Source: Janthinobacterium sp. PC23-8
GTDB taxonomy: Bacteria; Pseudomonadota; Gammaproteobacteria; Burkholderiales; Burkholderiaceae_D
Reading direction: 5' to 3'
Assembly (NCBI RefSeq): GCF_002250505.1
Contig: NZ_NJGY01000003.1
Span: 851,287 to 915,286, forward strand
DNA length: 64,000 nt
In this document: piece by piece, positions 26,084-35,900 of the stretch
Numbering within the stretch: the stretch's first letter is position 1
How the letters are laid out: each line of letters begins with the position of its first letter
The notes under the pieces: model-generated
What the model was told of the DNA's origin: nothing
Databases searched by the model: none
Seen by the model: only the letters and a program-made list of their open reading frames with translations
Made by a program: the position numbers and the translations under genes

Positions 26084-27239
26084 AGGCGCGGTGAACGCAG
26101 CGGAACGGCGCGGCAGCCGTTCCGCCCGGGCCGGCGCCGTCGAGCACGTAGGCGGCCGCCGATGTCAGCAGCAGCGCCACCAGCTCGGCCTGGCGCGTGG
26201 TGCCGGTCTTGGCGAATACCTGCTTGACCTGGCCGCGCACGGTGCCAACGCCGACGCCGCGCTGCGCCGCATACTGTTCCAGCGTGTTGCCGGCCACCAG
26301 GCCGACCGCCAGCCGCGCTTCGGCCCCGCTGAGGCCAAACAGGCAGGCGACGACGTCGGCCGAGATGGCGGCGCCGGCGCCGGCGCGGCTGAGCACCAGC
26401 AACACCTCGCCGTCGCCGCACGCCGCTTGCGGCCCCGGCGGCGCGCGCAACACCAGCTGCAGCCGCTGGCCCTCCTCGCCGACGGTCAGCATGGCGCTGG
26501 CGCGGCGTCCGTCGGCGACCTCGGCGATCAACAGGCGCAAACGCCCGGCGTCGTCGCGCCTGGTCAGCCGCAGCTGGCCGTCGCGCCGCTCGATGCCGTG
26601 GCTGCCGTCGAGCAGCGCTGCAGCGCTGCGATTGCACCATTGCAACCGTCCTTCGCCATCGCACACAAGCATGGCGGCGCGCAGCTGATCGAGATGCCGG
26701 TACAAGCGTTGCTGCCGTTCGGCCTGGGCGCCCAGCGCCAGCTGCAGTTCATACGCCTGCCTCACATGCGGCGCCAGCGCGGCGAAGCGCGCCGCCTGCT
26801 CGACCGAAAAGTCGGCGCTGTCGCCGACCGCCCGGTGCAGCACCAGCGCCAGATAGGTGCCTTCGCCGGTGGCGCACAGCTTGCCCATGAAGCGCCCCAG
26901 GCTGCGCTCGGCCATTTGCGCCTGCAGGCGCGCCTGTTCGGCGTCGCCCGGGTCGAACAGATCTTCGTCGCGCACCACCCGGTCCAGTCCGCGCACGATG
27001 CGGCGCATCGAGATGCGCGGATTGTCGGCGTTGGCCAGAGCGGTCTGTCGTCCTGTCAGCGTGGCGTGATCGGCGCTTGACCACGCCACCGCCAGGCCGT
27101 CGTGGCCGCGCTCGATGCGCTGCACCACGGCCGAGCGGGCGCCGGTCGCGCGGCAAAGCTGATCGAGCACGCCGGGCCAGCGCTCCGGTTCCCCGGGGCA
27201 GGCGTACAAATGGAGCAAAAGCTGATCCTGGAAGGTCAT
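26073..27239 (-). CDS. LuxR-type transcriptional regulator
   Basis: 388 residues from the ATG at 27239 (AGGA 9 nt upstream; the longer frame to 27428 is unconserved). The N-terminal ~200 residues resemble a GAF/PAS-like sensory region found in LuxR-HTH proteins with no receiver (no phosphoacceptor Asp pattern). A PAS-like part follows (MLVCDGEGRLQWCNRSAAALL). The C-terminal HTH reads LFGLSGAEARLAVGLVAGNTLEQYAAQRGVGVGTVRGQVKQVFAKTGTTRQAELV. It is convergent with the amidohydrolase pair, so it may regulate it in response to a small molecule; this is inference. Confidence 0.82.
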   Translation of the reverse strand: MTFQDQLLLHLYACPGEPERWPGVLDQLCRATGARSAVVQRIERGHDGLAVAWSSADHATLTGRQTALANADNPRISMRRIVRGLDRVVRDEDLFDPGDAEQARLQAQMAERSLGRFMGKLCATGEGTYLALVLHRAVGDSADFSVEQAARFAALAPHVRQAYELQLALGAQAERQQRLYRHLDQLRAAMLVCDGEGRLQWCNRSAAALLDGSHGIERRDGQLRLTRRDDAGRLRLLIAEVADGRRASAMLTVGEEGQRLQLVLRAPPGPQAACGDGEVLLVLSRAGAGAAISADVVACLFGLSGAEARLAVGLVAGNTLEQYAAQRGVGVGTVRGQVKQVFAKTGTTRQAELVALLLTSAAAYVLDGAGPGGTAAAPFRCVHRAFTA

Positions 27240-27481
27240 GCGAAAGTCCTGGGGCACAAGGGGGGAAGGTGGCAATGCGTGCATTGCTGTATGCAAGATT
27301 ACAATAGCGGTGGCGACAATGCACCTGCCGATCGCGTCGCGGCCGGTTTTTTGCGTCGCCGATACCACAGCCGGCGCCGGACCTGCCCGGCACGGGCCGC
27401 ATGGTGTATCATGTGAGCTACCCGGCACGTCGCGCGCGCACGATGATTTTTTGCGCCAGCGCTGGCGCCACCGCTGGCCCG

Positions 27482-27505
27482 GCCCCTGATTTTCAGGGGC
27501 TTTTT
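27482..27505 (+). terminator. Rho-independent terminator with no plus-strand gene before it
   Basis: GCCCCTGA / TTT / TCAGGGGC followed by TTTTT is a strong terminator on the plus strand. The nearest upstream coding gene (LuxR) is on the minus strand, so it ends either a short untranslated RNA or a leader of the AI-2E gene. A perfect 16-bp palindrome lies 14 bp earlier at 27453-27468. The rest of the gap 27240-27563 shows no gene. Confidence 0.7.
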
Positions 27506-27563
27506 CGTTTTCCGGGCGGTGACTAACGGCGTCGCGCCTTCTACCCGCAATGGAGCATTGAAC

Positions 27564-29435
27564 ATGGCATTAAAAGACACGGTGCTGTCACGGCCCGCGA
27601 TGAGCTCCGCCGTGACCATCGTTTGCGCGCTGGGCCTGCTGTACTTCGGCCGTCCGGTGTTGGAGCCGCTGGTGCTGGCGCTGATTCTGAGCCTGGTGAT
27701 TGCGCCGCTGATCCGCGTCTTCAATCGCTGGGGTCTGGGTTTTTTGACCTCGACCGTGGTGTCGCTGCTGCTGGTGGGCGCGTCGATTGCGGCTGTCGGC
27801 GCCGTGCTGGCGCTGCAACTGGTGTCGGTCACAAAAGAGTTGCCGCATTACCGCGCCGCGATCCACACCAAGATCGAACGCATCCAGGAGCTGACCGAAC
27901 GCCCGTTCGTGCGCCTGGCGGCGGAATTGAACGCCGTCTCGCCCCTGTCGAGGGGCGCAAACCACACGGCGTCCACCGGCTTGCCGCGCAATGCGACGCA
28001 AGCCGTCCCGGTGGAAATCCGCACGCCGGTGCCGGCCGCGCGCGATACGGTGGCGCGCTTTATTTCCGTCATTTCCGGGCCGGTCGGCGAAGCCGGGCTG
28101 GTGTTCGTGCTGCTGGTATTCATTCTGCTCGAACACGAGTCGCTGCGCGAGCGCGTGCTACGGCTGGCCGGGCAGAGCGATGTGAGCCGCACCATGCGCA
28201 CCCTGGTGCATGCGGCCGAGGGCGTGTCGCGGTTTTTCTTCTCGCAGTTCATCGTCAATGTCATCTTCGCGCTGACCGTCTCGCTGGGCCTGTGGCTGCT
28301 GCAGGTGCCACACGCCCTGCTGTGGGGTTCGCTCAGCGGCTTGCTGCGCTTCGTGCCCTATGTGGGCGCGCTGGTGGCCGGCCTGGCCATCACCCTGTTT
28401 GTCGCCGCCATCGATCCGGGCTGGACCCTGGCGCTGTCGTGCATGGCGCTGTTCGCCGTGCTGGAAATCATCGTCGCCAATATCATCGAACCGAAGGTGT
28501 ACGGCCACAGCTCCGGCCTGTCGCCGCTGGCCGTGATCGTCTCGGCGCTGTTCTGGGGTACCCTGTGGGGGCCAGCCGGCCTGCTGATCTCCACGCCGCT
28601 GACCCTGTGCCTGGTGGTGGCCGGCCGCCATATCCGCGCGCTTGAAGCGATCACCATCCTGTTTGCCGACACGCCCGGCGTGAGCGAAGCGGAGCGCTTC
28701 TATCATCGCGTGCTGGCCGGCAGCTCCACCGCTGTCATCGAACACGCCCAGGCCTATTTGCGCCGCAACAGTTTTGCCCGCTATTGCGACCATGTGCTGC
28801 TGCCGGGCCTGGACCTGGCCGTTGACGACCGCGCGCTGGGCCTGATCGACCAGGCCCAGCAGGATCGCATCCTCAGCACCGTCATGGCCTTGGCAGATAC
28901 CGTGGCGCGGGCCTCGGGCGGGCACCGCTACGGCGCATGGCGCCGCCGCAAGATGTCGCTCGCCGACGCCAATATTGGCGCCCACCTGCGCCAGGCGCGT
29001 GAAGCGCGTCTGGGAACTTTCCAGGGTTCGCTGGACGTGCCGCTGCACTCGGTGATCCTGTGCGCCGGCTTTGCCAACGAACAGGACGAATTCCTCAGCG
29101 AATTGCTGGCGCTGGCGCTGCGCGAAGTGTGCGACGACGTGCGCAGCACCGTGCTCGGTCAGCCGCAGCCGCAACAGGTGGCCGACAAGGGCGCTCTGGT
29201 CGGCACCGCCTTCATCATGTACCCGGAGGCAGCGGACCTCGAGCAGTGGCGCGCGCTGGTGGCCGACATGCGCGAGCACCTGCCTGACGCCACCCTGGTG
29301 ACTATCCGTCACAGCAACATCGTGGCCCCATCGCATCAGGCCGCCGTCGAGCAATCGGTCGATATCGTCTTGCGCTCGTTCGAGGAAGGGCTGGCGTTTG
29401 TCACGCCGGGAAAACCCGTGGCGGCCAAGCGCTGA
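27564..29435 (+). CDS. AI-2E family transporter with cytoplasmic C-terminal extension
   Basis: 623 residues from the ATG at 27564 (GGAG 9 nt upstream). Residues ~1-370 are the AI-2E exporter/permease fold: hydrophobic helices at the start, a long periplasmic or linker part (80-170), then FFSQFIVNVIFALTVSLGLWLL, GLLRFVPYVGALVAGLAITLF, and IIEPKVYGHSSGLSPLAVIVSALFWGTLWGPAGLLISTPLTL, which holds the family signature. The last ~250 residues are soluble and alpha-helical with no recognised domain. Such extensions occur in some Burkholderiales homologues, but their job is not known. Despite the family name, members act on varied substrates (for example Na+/H+ exchange). Confidence 0.85.
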   Translation: MALKDTVLSRPAMSSAVTIVCALGLLYFGRPVLEPLVLALILSLVIAPLIRVFNRWGLGFLTSTVVSLLLVGASIAAVGAVLALQLVSVTKELPHYRAAIHTKIERIQELTERPFVRLAAELNAVSPLSRGANHTASTGLPRNATQAVPVEIRTPVPAARDTVARFISVISGPVGEAGLVFVLLVFILLEHESLRERVLRLAGQSDVSRTMRTLVHAAEGVSRFFFSQFIVNVIFALTVSLGLWLLQVPHALLWGSLSGLLRFVPYVGALVAGLAITLFVAAIDPGWTLALSCMALFAVLEIIVANIIEPKVYGHSSGLSPLAVIVSALFWGTLWGPAGLLISTPLTLCLVVAGRHIRALEAITILFADTPGVSEAERFYHRVLAGSSTAVIEHAQAYLRRNSFARYCDHVLLPGLDLAVDDRALGLIDQAQQDRILSTVMALADTVARASGGHRYGAWRRRKMSLADANIGAHLRQAREARLGTFQGSLDVPLHSVILCAGFANEQDEFLSELLALALREVCDDVRSTVLGQPQPQQVADKGALVGTAFIMYPEAADLEQWRALVADMREHLPDATLVTIRHSNIVAPSHQAAVEQSVDIVLRSFEEGLAFVTPGKPVAAKR

Positions 29436-29938
29436 GCGCTGAGCCGATAGCGGCATGAAAAACACCAACAAGGCAACCAACACCGGCCTGCTCGCGATTT
29501 TGTCATGCAGTTCGCGATCGAGCTTGCTGCTGCGCGCGCCGCTGTCGGCCGCTTTCTGGCAGGGCGCGCCGATGGTGTGCGGCGGCGCCATTCTGTGCTG
29601 GCTAGCGACCAGGGCAGTGACTGACTAGACGGCATCGCCACTGCTGTCCCTGCTGGTCCCGGCTACATTGTCGGGCGTGTTCGGCGGCTGGTAGAAAATT
29701 CTGCCCATTCGAGCATGAATGGTTGCAAGGTCGAGGAGCTGCAACTGTCGTCCATGGACCACATTGAGCGGGCGCTGGCCAGATATGGTTGTTGTAGCGT
29801 AACCCATTGATATCATCAAATTTCGTCGAGGTGAGATTTGGTGACTAATGAATCTTCCTGATATGTTAATGTTTAGAAAATAAATGTTTCTATAGTAAAT
29901 AAAATTATTCAATTGGTATTGAATAATTGCTTCAGTCA
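29436..29938. other. AT-rich intergenic region before the defence helicase
   Basis: About 500 bp with a sharp rise in AT from ~29800. A 57-codon frame at 29455-29628 starts MKNTNKATNTGLL and ends AVTD. It has no clear ribosome site or family and is not called as a gene. TTGGTG (29838) and TATGTT (29862), 18 bp apart, form a weak promoter candidate for the helicase gene. The perfect palindrome at 29904 lies next to the start codon. Confidence 0.6.
29904..29927. promoter_or_regulatory. 24-bp perfect palindrome at the start of the helicase gene
   Basis: Two 10-bp arms, ATTATTCAAT and ATTGAATAAT, flank a TGGT spacer. It ends 11 bp before the ATG and just before an alternative TTG start. No T-run follows, so it is more likely an operator or an mRNA hairpin hiding the start than a terminator. 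Confidence 0.5.
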
Positions 29939-32900
29939 ATGGGGAAGTGTGTGGAACAAGTAGAAAACCTGGCGCAGCAGCCCGTCACAGCAGCGCCTCA
30001 ATATGCGATTCGTATTTCAAATGCCGGCAAGTTGAACCTCGCGGATTTTCAAAATTCCATACCATTGCTGCGTGAGCTGGCGATCGTGAACGACAGCGAA
30101 CATGAAATCACCGACTTGCAGTTGCGCCTGGAATCGTTTCCACCATTCCTCAGACCCAAGACCTGGACCATTGATGCCTGTCAGGCGAAGTCTGTCTACG
30201 GCATCATGGATTGTGATGTGCTACTGGATGGTATTTTACTCGCCAAGCTGACCGAGGCGGAAACCTCGATGATCACTTTCACGCTGCTCGGCAAGGCCGG
30301 ATCGGCGGAAGAAAGTATTCTGGCCAGCGAAGCGCGCAAGGTCGAACTGTTACCTCGCAATCAATGGGGCGGTCTGTCTCACCTTCCTGATCTGGTGGCG
30401 GCATTCGTGCAACCGAATGAGCCGGCCATCGACCGACTGCTCAAGCAAACCGCCGAGGTATTGCGCCAGGCCGGCAAAAGCGCCGCTCTCGACGGGTATC
30501 AGGGTGGTGCAAAGCGGGCATGGGAATTGACTTCGGGCTTGTGGACTGCGGTAGCGGGCATCGGCCTGGACTACGCCTTGCCGCCGGCCAGTTTCGAGCA
30601 TCGTGGCCAGAAGGTGCGCGGTGCCGCGCAGGTTCTCGACGCGCGCATCGCAACGTGCCTTGACCTGACCTTGTTGTTTTGCTCGGCGCTTGAGCAAATG
30701 GGTCTGAATGCTGTTGTGATATTTACCAAAGGACATGCTTTCGCCGGTGTCTGGCTACGCCAGGAAGAGTTCTCCACTGTGGTGGTCGATGACGTGACGG
30801 CCATCCGCAAGCGCGTCAGATTGAAGGAGCTGGTGCTATTCGAGACGACGCTGATCACCGCGCGTCCGGCGCCATCGTTTACCTACGCCGTGGAGCGTGG
30901 CGCTGGCCAGGTTGCCGAAGAGGTTGAAGATCAATTCGAATTGGTGGTCGATATCCGACGCGCCCGCATGCAGCGTATCAAGCCGCTCGCCAGTGGTGAA
31001 AACCAGTTTGCGCCATCAGTGGACGATGTCCCGCTCAAAACGACCGCCGCGACCTTCGATGACGGTGCGCCGGAATTGCCTGACGACCTCACGCTGGCGG
31101 CCGAAGCTCCCGTGCTCGATCCGAAGGACCGGCTGGCCCGGTGGCAACGCAAACTGCTGGATCTGTCGCTGCGTAACAATCTGCTCAATTTCAAAAATGG
31201 CAAGAAGGCGATGCGCCTTGATGCACCGGAACCTGGCGCGCTGGAGGATCTGTTGTCCGACGGCGCACCGGTACGCTTGCTGCCCCGGCCGGACCTGATG
31301 GACGGAAGCGACCCGCGCAGCCAGGCGATCCACGAGCAGCGTTCGCGCGAGGATGTACGGCGCGAACATGCCCTTGATGCCTTGAAGCGCCGCGAAGTAT
31401 TCGTTGGCGTGGACGAGCAGGAACTGGAGGCAAGGCTGGTCGATCTTTACCGCAGCGCCCGCACCGTACTGCAGGAAGGTGGTGCCAACACGCTGTTTTT
31501 GGCGCTGGGCTTCCTGAACTGGACACGCGACGACAAGGCGGGCCAGAAATACAAGGCGCCGCTGATCCTGATCCCGGTGTCGCTGCAGCGCAAGAGTGCG
31601 CGCTCGGGCTTTACCTTGAGCCTTCATGAAGATGAGCCGCGCCTCAATCCAACTCTCATCGAGATGCTGCGGCAGGATTTTCAACTCAACCTGGGCGTGC
31701 TCGATGGCCAACTGCCGCAGGATGCCGCAGGCCTCGATGTCGGACAAATCTGGCGTACCGTGTCCCATGCCGTGCGCGATATCAAGGGGTGGGAGGTGTC
31801 CGACGAAGTCGTGCTGTCATCTTTCTCGTTCGCCAAGTATCTGATGTGGGTCGACCTGGTACAGCGCACCGAGCAGTTGCGCCAGAGTCCTGTAGTGCGG
31901 CATTTGATTGACAGTCCGCGGGAGCCTTATCCATCGACGTCCGCATTTCCATTGGCGAGACAACTCGACGCGCAATTTTCCCCCGAAAAAACCTTCTGTC
32001 CGTTGCCTGCCGATTCGTCGCAGCTGTCGGCTGTGATGGCCGGCGCGCAGGGCAAGGACTTCGTGCTGATCGGCCCTCCCGGTACAGGTAAAAGCCAGAC
32101 CATTGCCAATCTGATCGCGCAATGCCTGGCTGAAGGTAAACGGGTGTTGTTCGTGTCGGAAAAGATCGCCGCACTCGATGTGGTGTACCGGCGCCTGCGT
32201 GAGGTTGGCCTGGGAGAATTCTGCCTTGAACTCCATTCCAGCAAGGCGCGCAAGCTCGATGTCATCACGCAGTTGCAAAGGGCCTGGGACGCGCAAGGCG
32301 ACGTCGACCCTGATGAATGGCGCGCGCAGGCGATCAAGCTGAAGCGGCTGCGCGACGAACTGAACCGGTACGTCGAACGCTTGCATCATCGGCACCGCAA
32401 TGGTTTGACGATTTATAAAGCGATCGGGATTGTGGTGGACGGGGCAGACGTGCCAAAGCTGGCGCTTTCTTGGGGGGCTGCCGACGCCCATGACCAGGCA
32501 CACGTTGAACAATTGCGGGAGGTGACGGCGCGTCTTGAGGTCAACGCAGCTGCGGTTGGCATACATGAATTGCTCAGCGGCCCACTGATAGCGGTCGGGC
32601 AGCCCGATTGGACTCCTTCCTGGCAGCAGGCATTTATCAGCGCGGCCAGTTCGGTGGTGCCATGCGCCGAAGAACTGCAGCAGGCTATCACCGGTTTTGA
32701 AAATGCAACCAATCTTGCAGGATTGCCGACCGGACGGCGCGCGCGCATGGCGATAGCCGATATGGTACGAGTCTTGCCCGAGGCCTTTGACCAGCAATGG
32801 GGATTCGTGTTCCGTCCCGACGCTCGCGAACTGCTGGGCCTTCTGCGCGACGGCTGCCAGCTTGTCGCCAGGCATCGTGAGCTCAGTTCGCAGATTCTGC

Positions 32901-35900
32901 CTGCATGGGCGGAGTCTGTTGTCGCACGCTGCAAAAAGGGGCTGGCGCTGCTGGCCGAACGTGAGCGCGTGCTGTCGATGCTGGGCAAACCGTGGTCGGC
33001 AGACGTTGTTGCGGAACTGGAGGACGGAGTGCGGATGTTCGATGAACTGGCAGCGAGCGAAAGTGGACTGTCGGTACAGTATGGCGAACAGATTGAACGG
33101 CTTAATGTCCACCAGCTGCAAAAAGGCTGGATGGAAGCGGAACGCAGTACGTGGCCATTGTCGTGGATGCGCAAACGCCAGCTCGCCAAAACACTGACCG
33201 ACTGCGTGACCGGCGATGGTGATGCCGATATTGTCCACGATCTGCCTTTGCTGGTCCGCATCCGCGACCTGAGAGTGTTGATAGAAAAAGTGGCAATGGG
33301 CCCGGTGACCGAAGGAGTCTGGACTGGCCTGAAGACGCGCCCCGAATTCGTGCGTACAGCGTTGCGGTTTCAGCAGGCACTGGAGCAGGCAAGCCGGCAG
33401 GAGGCCTGGGATGATCAGGCCTTCGACAGCATCGAAAACGGACGTTGCGGCAGTCTGCTTGCGGCAGAGTTGCTGCGCCTGCGGGAACTGCGCACGCTCG
33501 ATGCCGGGATTGCCGACCTGCAGGCGCTGTCAGCGGAAACGGGTGGCTTGTGGAAAGGACCGGCAACACAATCGCATCTGCTTGCGGCGGCCATGCGGTT
33601 CAAGGTTGCCCTGCGCGCCGTGCAGGAGTCGGGTACGCTTCAAGGCGAACATGATGAGGTTGCGGCCTCCGACTGCGGTCCGGCGCTAGCGGAGGACTAC
33701 CAGCGTTTGCGGCAGCGGGATCAGCTCGAAGACAGCCTGCGCGCCTTTGATCACCTGCGTGTGTCGGCCGGCGGTACCTGGACGGGACTCAATACGCGCG
33801 CGGACCATATCGAACGTGTGGCCACCTTTCATTCGGTGGTGTTGGCTGCCATCGCGAACCTGGCCGAAACGCCGGAGGACGCTGGCGTGCTGAGGCAAGC
33901 TTTTGAGCAATTGGTGGTCGATGGCAATGCCTTGCTCAACCCATCTGGCGTGTTCTCTGACGCTGGCAGAAGGTACCATGCTGCCCACGACGCCCTGCAG
34001 CCAGTGCTTGCCAGCCTCGGCAAGAATGGCGTCTTCAACGATGGCGTCGCCATGCAGTTCAACGAGCTGCCATTGATGGATCTGATCGCGTGCTCCAAAG
34101 AGATCGTTGCGGCAGAACCTCGGCTCAAAGCCTGGTGCGCCTGGCGCAAGGTACGCCTGCAAGCACAGTCGCTGTCGCTGGCGCCGCTGGTCGATGCGAT
34201 GGAGAGCGGCGCTGTTGCGCCTGCAGAAGCGCTGCGGGCCTTTGAAACCAACTATAGCCGCTGGTGGCTGAACCGGGCTGTCGACAACGAGCCGGTCATT
34301 CGCAGCTTCGTTTCGGTCGAGCATGAAAAACGGGTAGGAGATTTCCGTGCCCTCGACCGTCAGTTCACCGACCTCACGCGTGCGTGGGTGCGCGCCTCGC
34401 TGTGCGCAGGCATGCCCCGGGCAGATGAGGTCACGCGGGCTTCGGAATGGGGCGTGCTGCGTCATGAGATCAGCAAGAAAAAACAGCATAAGCCGCTGCG
34501 TGAACTGATACAGAGCATACCGGCGGCGTTGACCAAATTGGCGCCTTGCCTGTTGATGAGTCCTTTGTCGATTGCCCAGTACCTGGCTGCCGATGCAAGC
34601 GCTTTTGACCTGGTGGTCTTCGACGAAGCCTCGCAGATTCCCGTGTGGGATGCGATCGGCGCCATGGCACGCGGCAAGCAGGTAGTGATGGTGGGTGATC
34701 CCAAGCAGTTGCCGCCAACCGCGTTCTTCGACCGTGCCGAGTCGTCGTCAGATGACGAGGAGGTTGAAGTTGACCTGGAGAGCATACTCGACGAATGCAT
34801 GGGTGCCAATCTGCCAACCATGAATCTTTCCTGGCACTATCGCAGCCGGCATGAGTCCCTTATCGCGTTTTCCAATCATCGCTACTATGGCGGTAGCCTT
34901 GTCACGTTTCCCTCACCGGTGGCACAGGACCGTGCCGTCAGCTTCCATCATGTTGTGGATGGTGTTTATGAAAAGGGGGGAGCGCGTATCAACAAGGACG
35001 AAGCGAAGGCGCTGGTAGCGGATATCATCGCCAAATTGTGCTCGCCCAATTTCAAGGAGACGAAGCTGACTATTGGCGTCGTCACTTTCAACACCGAACA
35101 GATGAATCTCATCGAGGATCTGCTCGATGAGGAACGCCGCAAAGACCCGGCGCTCGAACAGTATTTCTCGGAGACGGAACTCGAACCACTGTTCATCAAG
35201 AACCTGGAGTCGGTACAGGGCGACGAGCGCGATATCATCTATTTCTCGATCACCTATGGTCCCGACTTGGGCGGCGCGATATCAATGAATTTCGGCCCGA
35301 TGAACCGCGATGGCGGCGAGCGCCGGCTGAACGTGGCGATTACGCGCGCGCGGCAGGAATTGCGCGTGTTTTCAAGTCTGAAAGCGGAGCAGTTTGACCT
35401 GTCGCGTACGCAGTCTGCAGGCGTGCGTGACCTCAAGCATTTCCTGGAGTTTGCCGAGCGCGGCCCGTCTGCGCTGGCCGAAGCCACCAAGGGTAGCCTG
35501 GGTGGCTTCGACAGTCCCTTTGAAGAAGCAGTCGCCGCTGCACTGGCGTCGCGCGGATGGCAGGTGCATACGCAGATCGGTGCATCGTCGTTCCGGATTG
35601 ACCTGGGGGTGGTGCATCCGGATGCGCCGGGCATCTATCTGTGTGGAGTCGAGTGCGATGGAGCGACCTATCACCGCTCGGCAACAGCGCGTGACCGCGA
35701 TATGTTGCGTGAACAGGTATTGCGGGGACTGGGATGGGAAATCGTGCGCATCTGGTCAACCGACTGGTGGGTAGACCGGGCAGGCACACTCGACAAAGTC
35801 CATGCGATGTTGGCGCGCTTGCTTGAGCTTAGCCGCGCGGAACGCGACAAGGCTGCCGCACGCGAGGCCGTCGAAGCTGAGGCGCGCCACGCCAGCGACA

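Noticed and set aside
29455..29628. 57-codon frame between the AI-2E gene and the defence helicase
   Set aside because: No ribosome site, no recognisable family, and GC-biased composition like that of a chance frame.
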